Source: Paenibacillus hunanensis (GTDB taxonomy: Bacteria; Bacillota; Bacilli; Paenibacillales; Paenibacillaceae). Taken from it: DNA of 64,000 nt. The stretch is taken from NCBI RefSeq assembly GCF_014645615.1, contig NZ_BMMB01000004.1, forward strand, positions 521,626-585,625. The letters run 5' to 3'. Position 1 is the stretch's first letter. Every line of letters begins with the position of its first letter. The notes beneath the pieces were generated by a model. That model saw only the letters and a list, made by a program, of their open reading frames with translations, was not told the origin of the DNA and ran no database searches. A program made the position numbers and the translations under genes. Of this stretch, positions 45,886 to 54,166 are shown piece after piece.

Positions 45886-47265
45886 TTATTTTAATGAAGG
45901 TAGTAGATCACGAGTAACGGTGTTAGACGAATTATATAATGCTTTAATCTGATCATTTGTGTTACTACTGAAGGTTAGCTCTGCCCAGCTCATTGCGAAT
46001 GCCCAGCGAGGCTGTTCTGCCAATTGAGTGGGAGTTGGTAGTTTATCGCATTCGCCGATGGCGATGGGCTTACCGTTTGCGACGCTCAATGCCGTGTTAT
46101 ATTTTACCGTTGTAAAGCCGTCTGGATTATATACATCCAGTGCAAATACATCAAAGTAATTGCTACCTGGATTGTAGGCACTCCAGTTCAGGTCAAGATC
46201 CTGCATATCCCATACCCAGACAAGATTAGTCAAGCCTTTCGTATTGACCATGTAATCATGGGTTAAACGATACAATGCTGCTGTTCCACTTGGTCCCGGT
46301 CTGCCACCCCACCAGAATACGCCTTGATTCATTTCATGAAACGGACGGAATAATACCGTTACATTGTTGTCCTTCAAATATTGCAAATACTGGGCATAGG
46401 TATCGAGGCGAGCTTTCCATGCTCGATTCAATGTGCCACCATCTGTAATTAGATCGTTCCATTGCGCATCCGACAGCTTGCTCACCACACCGCCATCCCA
46501 GTTGCCTGGTTCAGACTGTGTTGGTGGAACGACATGCAGCATAATGTTAACGATCGCGCCGTTATCCCATTGCTTCTTCGCTTCATTAATCATCGTCCAT
46601 CGGTTAGAGACATCACTGGAGGAAAATAAGAAATCGCCACTCCACAGGGCAGGGTATCTGCCAGTAATACTATGTAGCTGGTTGGTTTGAACGGCAGGAT
46701 TGGCATTGGGTTCACGATTATGAATACCCAGCACAGTGCTTTTGCCAGAAATACTTTTCAGGTAATCGAGTACGCCGACTTTTTCAGCGCTTCCGTAGAT
46801 TTCGAATTCATAGAGGGAGTAGCCACCTGTGGTTGCCCGACTGAAGGCATACATTTTCACATAACGCGCTTTGGTGGGAGCAAAGCTGATGCTGGAGGTG
46901 CCGCCTGTACTATTATAATTGGAATAGACGGTCAGCCATTTGGAGTTATCGTTCGATACTTGAATCTGATAGCTTTTGGCGTATGCCGCTGCCCATTTCA
47001 AAATCACATTGGAAATTTGCTGCGAACTACCCAGATCAACAATCATATATTGCTGATCCGAAGCTACAGATGACCAGCGTGTGTTGCCATTAGCATCAAC
47101 TGCACTACTTCCCGGATAGCTGGCACTTTCGGTAGAAGAAACGGTTACCGGACGTCCATATGCCAGATTGGGAGCCGCGTTAGCAGAGACAGGTGCATAC
47201 GATATCCCTCCGATCAGTAACGCCATAATCACGAGCATAATGCAATATTTCTTTGTGTTGACCAT
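45886..47265 (-). CDS. Secreted GH26 beta-mannanase with N-terminal CBM32-like domain
   Basis: A 459-residue secreted enzyme. Signal peptide 1-30 (cleavage after NAA), an F5/8C-type sugar-binding domain at about 33-158 (GSSAVDANGNTRWSS, MIVDLG, RYVKMYAF, LYEFEIYG), then a GH26 barrel (165-455) with acid/base Glu311 in FRPFHEMN and nucleophile Glu405 in IAIGECDK. It would cut beta-1,4-mannan outside the cell and feed the importer encoded next door. AAAGGAG precedes the ATG. A strong promoter and a cre match lie directly upstream. Confidence 0.92.
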   Translation of the reverse strand: MVNTKKYCIMLVIMALLIGGISYAPVSANAAPNLAYGRPVTVSSTESASYPGSSAVDANGNTRWSSVASDQQYMIVDLGSSQQISNVILKWAAAYAKSYQIQVSNDNSKWLTVYSNYNSTGGTSSISFAPTKARYVKMYAFSRATTGGYSLYEFEIYGSAEKVGVLDYLKSISGKSTVLGIHNREPNANPAVQTNQLHSITGRYPALWSGDFLFSSSDVSNRWTMINEAKKQWDNGAIVNIMLHVVPPTQSEPGNWDGGVVSKLSDAQWNDLITDGGTLNRAWKARLDTYAQYLQYLKDNNVTVLFRPFHEMNQGVFWWGGRPGPSGTAALYRLTHDYMVNTKGLTNLVWVWDMQDLDLNWSAYNPGSNYFDVFALDVYNPDGFTTVKYNTALSVANGKPIAIGECDKLPTPTQLAEQPRWAFAMSWAELTFSSNTNDQIKALYNSSNTVTRDLLPSLK

Positions 47266-47281
47266 TCATTAACACTCCTTT

Positions 47282-47295
47282 TGTAATCGTTTTCA
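47282..47295 (-). promoter_or_regulatory. cre-type operator of the GH26 gene
   Basis: Read on the minus strand TGAAAACGATTACA matches TGWAANCGNTNWCA at every fixed position. It starts 10 bases after the -10 box, i.e. over the transcription start, where a bound repressor would block initiation. Confidence 0.7.
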
Positions 47296-47305
47296 TTGCA
47301 ATTTG

Positions 47306-47334
47306 ATTATATTTCCAGTTCTGATTTTAGTCAA
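47306..47334 (-). promoter_or_regulatory. Strong SigA promoter of the GH26 gene
   Basis: On the minus strand TTGACT, a 17-base spacer and a perfect TATAAT. Confidence 0.8.
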
Positions 47335-47476
47335 CAAAAATAAACAAAATAATAAACAATTTATATTTATTTTCTTAAACTTATTGAAACAATTAGAAAT
47401 TACCATAGCGATGAGCAGAGGGAAGCGTATAACATTGTCATTACTGAATACTAGTTGTCTATGAACAACAACGAAA

Positions 47477-48058
47477 TTATTCCTGCTGCGTCATAAACTC
47501 TACAAGTGCGCCTTTATGTATCTCTACATACGCCATCAAATCATCAAAAATATTTCGTTCCGAGTCATACACATATAGAGTTTGCGCTAGCTCTTGAATT
47601 TCTCCTGCTATGGTTTCAATACGAGGCTTCATATGAGCTTCATCAGTTGTTGTTAAACGGGACACTTCATACAAGCTGCTTGACTGGGTACGATCACGTA
47701 GCTGCTGAGGTGACAGCTCATGACAGGACAAGACACCACTAATAGCATTCAAAATTGCATAATCCTCCTCTGCTCCAATACGATATAACGTAGCGATCAT
47801 ATCCTCCAGCAGTAACCCAGCTGAATTATGCAAAAATCCCCATATCCCATTCATGCTTAACTCGGTATCCAGTTCAATGACGAGGATAATATCCTGAACG
47901 AGCTGCGGTAACTGATGAAGATGATCCGGTTCTAATAATGCTCGATTAGCTTCGGTATATAGATTCTCGCTGATCGCTTCTACCATCCCTTCCGCAGTCA
48001 TCGCTGCGATGGTTTTCGAACCAATCAGATGTGCGATACAATCGTATACAGTGCGCAT
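47477..48058 (-). CDS. DUF4375 family protein
   Basis: A 193-residue acidic, mostly helical soluble protein. The middle part (LVQDIILVIELDTELSMNGIWGFLHNSAGLLLEDMIATLYRIGA) fits the DUF4375 pattern of an E-rich helix, an NG-x-x-GFxxN turn and a terminal helix. Function unknown; relatives sometimes sit in immunity clusters. AAGGAG lies about 10 bases before the ATG. Confidence 0.65.
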   Translation of the reverse strand: MRTVYDCIAHLIGSKTIAAMTAEGMVEAISENLYTEANRALLEPDHLHQLPQLVQDIILVIELDTELSMNGIWGFLHNSAGLLLEDMIATLYRIGAEEDYAILNAISGVLSCHELSPQQLRDRTQSSSLYEVSRLTTTDEAHMKPRIETIAGEIQELAQTLYVYDSERNIFDDLMAYVEIHKGALVEFMTQQE

Positions 48059-48165
48059 AAGCGTCTCACTCCTTCTCCATTTCGTTCAAACAATAATTTG
48101 ATGGTTAATAAAAATAATACTTTATCATTACAATAGAATAAACGTGGAAAGGAAGTGATGCCCCT

Positions 48166-50261
48166 ATGTCAACGAATAAACAAGCCAATAGACTGCTTCA
48201 TGAGAAATCGCCTTATTTGCTACAGCATGCCTATAATCCTGTGCAATGGTTCCCATGGAGTGATGAAGCTTTTGCAAAAGCGGAGTCGGAAGACAAGCCT
48301 GTCTTTCTGTCTGTTGGCTATTCGTAGTGAGGCTTTTACCGACATGCCATTGGTGTCATGTGATGGAGCGCGAAAGCTTTGAGGATGAGGAAGTAGCTGC
48401 CTTATTAAATGAATATTTTGTTCCGATCAAGGTGGATCGAGAGGAACGACCGGATATTGATAATCTGTACATGGCGTACTGTCAGGCACTTACCGGGCAA
48501 GGGGGCTGGCCGCTAACGGTTCTGCTCACACCGGAGCAGAAGCCCTTTTATGCAGGTACGTATTTTCCGAAGCAGACGAAGTATGGACGCATCGGCATGA
48601 TCGATATGCTGACGCAGATTCGGGAAAAATGGAAGCATGAACGCGAACGCATTGTTGAAGCTGGCGATGCGATTGTGCAGCGGATGAACGAATTCAAGGC
48701 AGAGTCAGAACCGGGTAGCTTTGATGAAGAAATCCTGCATCGTGCCTACCAGACACTGGCTAGCTCGTTTGATGAGCAATATGGAGGCTTTGGTGGAGCA
48801 CCGAAGTTTCCGACACCGCATCATCTGATGTTTTTGTCTGCTTATGCGCATACGTATGATCAGCCGCAGGCGCTAGACATGGTACGCAGTACATTAGAGC
48901 ATATGCATCGGGGTGGTATATATGATCATGTGGGCTTTGGCTTTGCGCGCTACTCCACAGATCAGCAGTGGCTCGTGCCGCATTTTGAGAAGATGCTGTA
49001 TGATAACGCGTTACTGGCGATTGCGTATACCGATGCGTACAGTCTCACGAGTGATGAGCAGTATGCACGGGTTGCCGAAGAGATATTCACGTATGTACTA
49101 CGCGATATGACGTCACCGGAAGGTGCCTTCTATTCAGCAGAGGATGCCGATTCAGAAGGCGTGGAGGGCAAGTTCTATGTGTTTGATCGCGATGAGATCG
49201 AGGATGTGCTTGGTCTGGAAGCGATGCATACGTATTGTAATGTGTATGATATCTCACCCGAAGGTAATTTTGAGGGAGCGAATATACCGAATCTGATTGC
49301 CCGTACCATCTCAGACATTGCAGAAGAACGAGATTTGAACGAACTGGCACTGCGTACAGATCTGGAGGAATATCGTCAGAAGCTATTCGATTACCGCGAA
49401 CAGCGTATTCACCCGTTCAAGGATGATAAGGTGCTCGTCTCGTGGAATGGCATGATGATTGCGGCACTCGCACGCGCGAGTAAACGATTGCAAAAGCCAG
49501 AATATGCGCAAGCAGCTACGCGCGCAGTGGATTTTATCTGGCAAACGATGTTCCGCGAGGATGGACGATTGATGGCGCGTTATCGCGAAGGACATGTGGC
49601 ATTCCCAGCCTATGTGGATGATTATGCTTATCTGATCTGGGGCTTGCTGGAGCTCTATGAAGCAACGGGTGATTCCAGATATATTGCCTATGCGACGACG
49701 CTCAAATCACAATTGATCAGCTTGTTCTGGGACGAAGAGCAGGGTGGATTTTATTTTAGCGGCGCCGAGGGCGATCCATTGATTAGTCGCACCAAAGAAA
49801 TCTATGACGGCGCGATGCCATCTGGCAACTCGGTAGCGGCATGGGTACTGGCAAGACTGGCTGCTATGACGAATGATGACGAGCTACGTGCTTATGCAGA
49901 GCGTATATTGGATGCATTTGCTGGTTCGGTGAAGCAGTATCCGGCAGGCTATACGATGCTAATGCTGGCTGGCATGCAGATCATGAACGGGACCGAAGAG
50001 ATTGTTGTCTCTGGAAAGGTCGAAGATATGCAATACCAGCAAATGCTCGCTGAGGTACAAAAGGCATATCGCCCCTTTGCAACGCTGTTATTCAATGAGA
50101 GCGGAGTAGCAGGGGAGGCTACCCGGAAGCTGTTGCCACATTTGCAGGATAAGCAGTCTACTTCGGAGGCGATGACGTATATATGCGAAGGCTTTGTCTG
50201 TCACGCACCAGTGACAACGCTGGAAGCACTAACCGAGGCGCTACAGCCGAAGCGTTCATGA
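48166..50261 (+). pseudogene. yyaL: yyaL-like thioredoxin-domain (DUF255/SSP411) gene split by a 17-base insertion
   Basis: The first part (48166-48327) encodes 53 residues ending [10 protein letters not shown], the normal N-terminus of YyaL-type proteins (thioredoxin-like domain plus a six-hairpin glycosidase-like barrel). Family members continue directly with TCHWCHVMERESF. Here 17 bases at 48325-48341 intervene, giving an in-frame TAG, and the family sequence resumes in another frame at 48342. Removing these 17 bases restores one continuous gene. The remaining part is intact to 50261 and could be translated from a GTG at 48327 that overlaps the stop, without a ribosome site, for 644 residues retaining the CHWCH motif. 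Function of the family is uncertain (redox or metabolic). Confidence 0.85.
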
Positions 50262-50401
50262 ATGTATACGAGGATGAGATTCAGTATTCTCTATACTATG
50301 CGACAACATCATGAGCTGTAAAACACTGAGCTACAATGTACATCAGCAAGGAAACTCGCTATATCCCTATTATCTAATCCTCAAGTTTAAGATGAAAAGA
50401 C

Positions 50402-50440
50402 AGAAGACGAGCTGCATCATAAGCTCGTCTTCTTCTCATT
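50402..50440 (+). terminator. Hairpin after the yyaL-like gene
   Basis: AGAAGACGAGCT pairs with AGCTCGTCTTCT, loop 8, followed by TCTCATTTT. A moderate terminator before the signalling cluster. Confidence 0.6.
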
Positions 50441-50539
50441 TTGGAAACGCACTTATTTCCAAATTTATCCGATCCTACTATTACATAATGAGCTTTACAG
50501 GTCGAAAAATATAATATAACGATTGCGGAGGAGATTCTA

Positions 50540-51673
50540 ATGAGCAGCATACTGATCGTTGATGATTCCCGACTGAATGTTGCCTATCTGCAAAATATTT
50601 TGCATACTGCCGGTTATGAAGATATTCGTCTGGCGTATTCAGCATTAGAAGCATTTCGCGAGCTAGGTATAGAAGCGGAGCAGCATCCCAAGAAACGCTG
50701 TGATATTGATCTAGTGTTACTGGATATTGTTATGCCCGATATGGATGGAATTGAAGCCTGTCGTACGATTAAGAATACGGAGATGTATCAGGATTTGCCG
50801 ATTATTTTCCTGACCGCTGATCGAGCTCATTTTGAAGAAGCCTTTGGCGCAGGTGGAATGGACTTTATCGAAAAGGGTGGCCCGGATTACGAGCTGCTAG
50901 CACGCGTGCAATCTGCACTCCGACTGAAAAAGGAAATGGATACACGGAAAAACTGGGAAGAAAAAGTACAAAAGGATCTACAGCTTGCCAAGCATTTACA
51001 GCGAAGTGTGTTGCATGCTCCGCTGGAAGAGCCAGGTATTCGCATCCATAGCCGGTATATGCAATCTGCTGAAGTATCTGGAGATATGTTTTACTGGAAA
51101 ATGTTCTCGAACCGCAAATGCGGAGTATTGCTAATCGATGTATCCGGGCATGGAATATCGGCAGCACTGATTAGTATGTCGATCCGTTCCCTGCTGGATA
51201 GTATTGTAGGCTTGTATCGTAAGCCTGCCGAGGTGTGTGGAGAGCTCAATCGGCAAATGCGATTATTGTTCGGTAAGACGAGACGTTCTGCTTATTTTAC
51301 CGCCATTTATTTATTAATCGATCTGGAGCAGCGTGAGCTGGAATATGTGAATGCAGGTCATCCGCCAGGCTTATTATTGAAGCAAAATACCGCACCTGTG
51401 AAGTTAAAGGGTACGACCGTTCCGATCGGCATCAAGCCGGATATGAAGCTGGACACCGTCAAGCTATCCTATGATGCGCCATGCCGAATCGTATTGTATA
51501 CCGATGGGTTAGTAGAGCGACCTGGATTGTCGATTCAATTTGGCATTGATCGCCTGGAGGAATATGCAGATAGTCTGCATTATGTGAGTAATGAGTCGTT
51601 TGTTGATAAGCTGGAACGTTTGAATCGTAATCGAGAAGATGATATTTGCATCGTATCAATAGAACTGGATTGA
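50540..51673 (+). CDS. Receiver-PP2C (RsbU/SpoIIE-type) phosphatase
   Basis: A 377-residue protein. A receiver domain (1-130, Asp9 and phospho-acceptor Asp62 in LLDIVMPDMDG) is joined by a coiled-coil linker (133-157, LQLAKHLQRSVL) to a PPM/SpoIIE phosphatase domain. All metal-site motifs are present: SGD 180-182, DVSGHG 200-205, TDG 321-323 and DD 367-368. Phosphorylation of the receiver should control dephosphorylation of a STAS-type anti-anti-sigma factor, for which a gene lies in the same cluster. GCGGAGGAG precedes the ATG. It heads the cluster; the FapA-like gene follows 28 bases later. Confidence 0.92.
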   Translation: MSSILIVDDSRLNVAYLQNILHTAGYEDIRLAYSALEAFRELGIEAEQHPKKRCDIDLVLLDIVMPDMDGIEACRTIKNTEMYQDLPIIFLTADRAHFEEAFGAGGMDFIEKGGPDYELLARVQSALRLKKEMDTRKNWEEKVQKDLQLAKHLQRSVLHAPLEEPGIRIHSRYMQSAEVSGDMFYWKMFSNRKCGVLLIDVSGHGISAALISMSIRSLLDSIVGLYRKPAEVCGELNRQMRLLFGKTRRSAYFTAIYLLIDLEQRELEYVNAGHPPGLLLKQNTAPVKLKGTTVPIGIKPDMKLDTVKLSYDAPCRIVLYTDGLVERPGLSIQFGIDRLEEYADSLHYVSNESFVDKLERLNRNREDDICIVSIELD

Positions 51674-51701
51674 TGCTCGATCGGGAATGGGGGAGAGATC
51701 G

Positions 51702-53849
51702 ATGGAACGAAGTATAGTTTCCAGAGGCAAAACAGTTGAGCAGGCGATTGATCGTGCTTTGACACTGTTGGAAGCGAGCAAGCAGCAGGTCAGTATTGAG
51801 ATTATCGATGAGGAAAATAAAGGCCTGCTCGGCTTTAATGTAAGGCCAGCTGTCGTTAAGGTTACTTTAATGCAAGAATCGCCCGATCATGCAGTTACTG
51901 ATGAGACTGGACGAGCTTCATCGTCCGTGCATCCAGCTTCCCTGTCCAATGCTTCGGAGCAAGAGTCTCCGGGCTTGACCGCCTCTCGCCAGCAACTATC
52001 TGTACTGGATGCTGGACAATCGCCTGCATCTGCCGCGAATACGAATCCCTCATCGTCCAAGCAAAAAGCGGCTAGCCCTGTACAGGATGGACAAATCTGG
52101 ATTGAAGGTGGAGAGATGCGTGTACGTATCTTTCCCGGTGGTAGCCTGCCCAAGCTCGATGCGTTCAAAAGCGGAGATGTGCTGATTAATGGGCAGCCAC
52201 TTCTGGCAGGACAGACAGCGGAGATTGGCGAGTTTGATCATGTGGAGATTGCACTAACCGAGGAGCTACGCGAGCCGCTCTGGCAAATACAGGTGGAGCC
52301 AAAAGCAATGCAGGCGAGTGTACATGTTGAGCCAGGCAGTCATATACGCCGCTACTTGCTAGATACGGAGCCTGAATCCAGATTGATGCTGCGTGTAGGT
52401 CAGCGACGGGAGATTTTGCCTATTGAGCCTGCGCGTATAGTCGAGCAGCTTACTATGCTGGGTGTCGTGTATGGTATCGATCAAGAAGCGATTGCACGGG
52501 CATGTCGTGCATCAGAGCCAGGCGAATATATCGTTGCCCGCGGTACAGAGCCGATTCCAGGAGTAGATGGAATGTTCGAGCTACGAGCAGATACCGAAGC
52601 GAAAAAGGTACAGCCTAAGCTGCGTCAGGACGGTACGATTGATTACCGGGAGACACGCGAATTCCCGTCGGTAGGGGAGGGTGATCTGATTGGAGTAGTA
52701 CGCCCGGCGGAGCCCGGACAGGATGGCATCGATGTATTTGGACGTTCGGTAGCAGCGCCTCCAGTGCGACAGGTGCAAATTTTGGCAGGTAAGGATGTCA
52801 CCCTATCTGATGATGGCTTACAAGCAATCGCTCAGCGTGCCGGTATGCCAACACAGGTGAAGCAGGGCTATCATATTAAGCTGTCGATTGTGCCCAAGCT
52901 GATGCAGAGTGGGGACATTAATCTATCGACAGGCAATATTCATTTTCTCGGCGATGTGGAGATTAGCGGAGCGGTTCAGGACACGATGCAGGTAGAGGCG
53001 GAGGGCAATATTCATATTCGCGGTAATATTAATATGGCGAATATTGTAGCTGGTCAATCGCTAATCGTGAATGCTAATGTGATCAGCAGTCAGGTTGTCG
53101 TCGGACAGATGTATCTATTTTACGGTCAGATCGCACCGTTACTTCAATCGATTGCAGAGCAATGCGAGCTGCTCAAGGCTGCGATTCGTCAGGTTAGTAG
53201 CGCATCTGCCTTTAAGCTGGATGATATGGATGAGCATGGACTGGCACCTTTGTTCAAAGTATTGTTTCAGGGTCGATTCCGCGGTATGCATGAAGTGCTC
53301 CAGCGCATGGTGAAGCTCAAGGAGCAATATGCACAATTGCCAGGAGATGACTGGAAACGGTACTATGATGAGCTCCAGCGTGGATTTTTGACTGGCGAAT
53401 CGAGCCACTTCCGTACTGCGGACGATCTGGAAAGCTTTATTCGGCGTACACGCTATCTGTATTCAGTCGTCGTTGTGCCTGCGATGGAGCAGATTTTTGC
53501 TCGTTTACATCATGTGCAGAACAGTCATGTTCGCTGTGGTGGGAATCTGATTATTGAAAAGGGCTGCTACAATGCCCATCTATTCTGCGAGGGACATCTA
53601 CAAGCGGATGGAACACTACGAGGTGGAACGTATCATGCTGTAGGTGGAATGACGATTCAAGAGGCAGGCTCACCGGGAACGGGCAGCACCTCGCTGCATG
53701 TGGGCGCCAAGTCTGTCATTCGTGCAAAGAAGATTTTAGCTGGAACAACGATTCATGTTGGCGAACGGATACACCAGTTTACGAAGGATATGGAGCATGT
53801 GGTAGTTCGCATTAATAGTGATAACGAATTCGTATGGCATGGGGAGTGA
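51702..53849 (+). CDS. FapA (DUF342) family protein with Jag-N domain
   Basis: A 715-residue protein. Residues 1-52 form a Jag-N domain (SRGKTVEQAIDRALTLLEAS, GLLGFNVRPAVVKV); 60-125 is a Ser/Ala/Pro-rich linker; about 130-190 is a small beta domain; about 210-715 is the DUF342/FapA region with a polymer-forming-type beta solenoid (GNIHFLGDVEISGAVQD, GNIHIRGNINMANIVAG) interrupted by a helical hairpin near 480-600. FapA-type proteins appear near flagellar, sporulation or cell-shape genes in Firmicutes; the function is not settled. The ATG at 51702 has GGGAGAG upstream. Co-directional with the phosphatase and STAS genes. Confidence 0.85.
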   Translation: MERSIVSRGKTVEQAIDRALTLLEASKQQVSIEIIDEENKGLLGFNVRPAVVKVTLMQESPDHAVTDETGRASSSVHPASLSNASEQESPGLTASRQQLSVLDAGQSPASAANTNPSSSKQKAASPVQDGQIWIEGGEMRVRIFPGGSLPKLDAFKSGDVLINGQPLLAGQTAEIGEFDHVEIALTEELREPLWQIQVEPKAMQASVHVEPGSHIRRYLLDTEPESRLMLRVGQRREILPIEPARIVEQLTMLGVVYGIDQEAIARACRASEPGEYIVARGTEPIPGVDGMFELRADTEAKKVQPKLRQDGTIDYRETREFPSVGEGDLIGVVRPAEPGQDGIDVFGRSVAAPPVRQVQILAGKDVTLSDDGLQAIAQRAGMPTQVKQGYHIKLSIVPKLMQSGDINLSTGNIHFLGDVEISGAVQDTMQVEAEGNIHIRGNINMANIVAGQSLIVNANVISSQVVVGQMYLFYGQIAPLLQSIAEQCELLKAAIRQVSSASAFKLDDMDEHGLAPLFKVLFQGRFRGMHEVLQRMVKLKEQYAQLPGDDWKRYYDELQRGFLTGESSHFRTADDLESFIRRTRYLYSVVVVPAMEQIFARLHHVQNSHVRCGGNLIIEKGCYNAHLFCEGHLQADGTLRGGTYHAVGGMTIQEAGSPGTGSTSLHVGAKSVIRAKKILAGTTIHVGERIHQFTKDMEHVVVRINSDNEFVWHGE

Positions 53850-53854
53850 TGAGG

Positions 53855-54166
53855 ATGTTTTCGTACCGATTGCAGGAGCAGGATGGACGAATGATCGTCT
53901 ATTGTGAAGGTGATATCGATATTGATGCTGGTGATTTGATTGAAGAACAGCTTGAGCCCGCTTTACAGGAACAGCAGCAGGTCGTATTGAATCTGGAGCA
54001 GGTGCATTTTGTAGATTCATCGGGTATTGGGTTATTGATCGGGCTAGTTCAGGGCTTAAAGGAGCAGGAGCGGATCGTATCGCTGGAGCATGTCCAGCCG
54101 GAAGTGATGGAAGTATTCGAATTACTACAGCTTGACGAAATTTTAGGTAAGGACGTTTTTAGCTAG
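53855..54166 (+). CDS. STAS-domain anti-sigma factor antagonist
   Basis: A 103-residue STAS protein with the phosphorylation site VDSSGIGLL (Ser55/Ser56). In known systems a HATPase kinase phosphorylates this serine and a PP2C phosphatase reverses it. Both partner types are encoded in this cluster. GGGGAG sits 8 bases before the ATG at 53855; an ATG at 53849 overlapping the FapA stop is possible but too close to the site. Confidence 0.9.
   Translation: MFSYRLQEQDGRMIVYCEGDIDIDAGDLIEEQLEPALQEQQQVVLNLEQVHFVDSSGIGLLIGLVQGLKEQERIVSLEHVQPEVMEVFELLQLDEILGKDVFS

Noticed and set aside
50311..50514. 67-codon plus-strand frame before the signalling cluster
   Set aside because: It covers a terminator hairpin and lacks a ribosome site.
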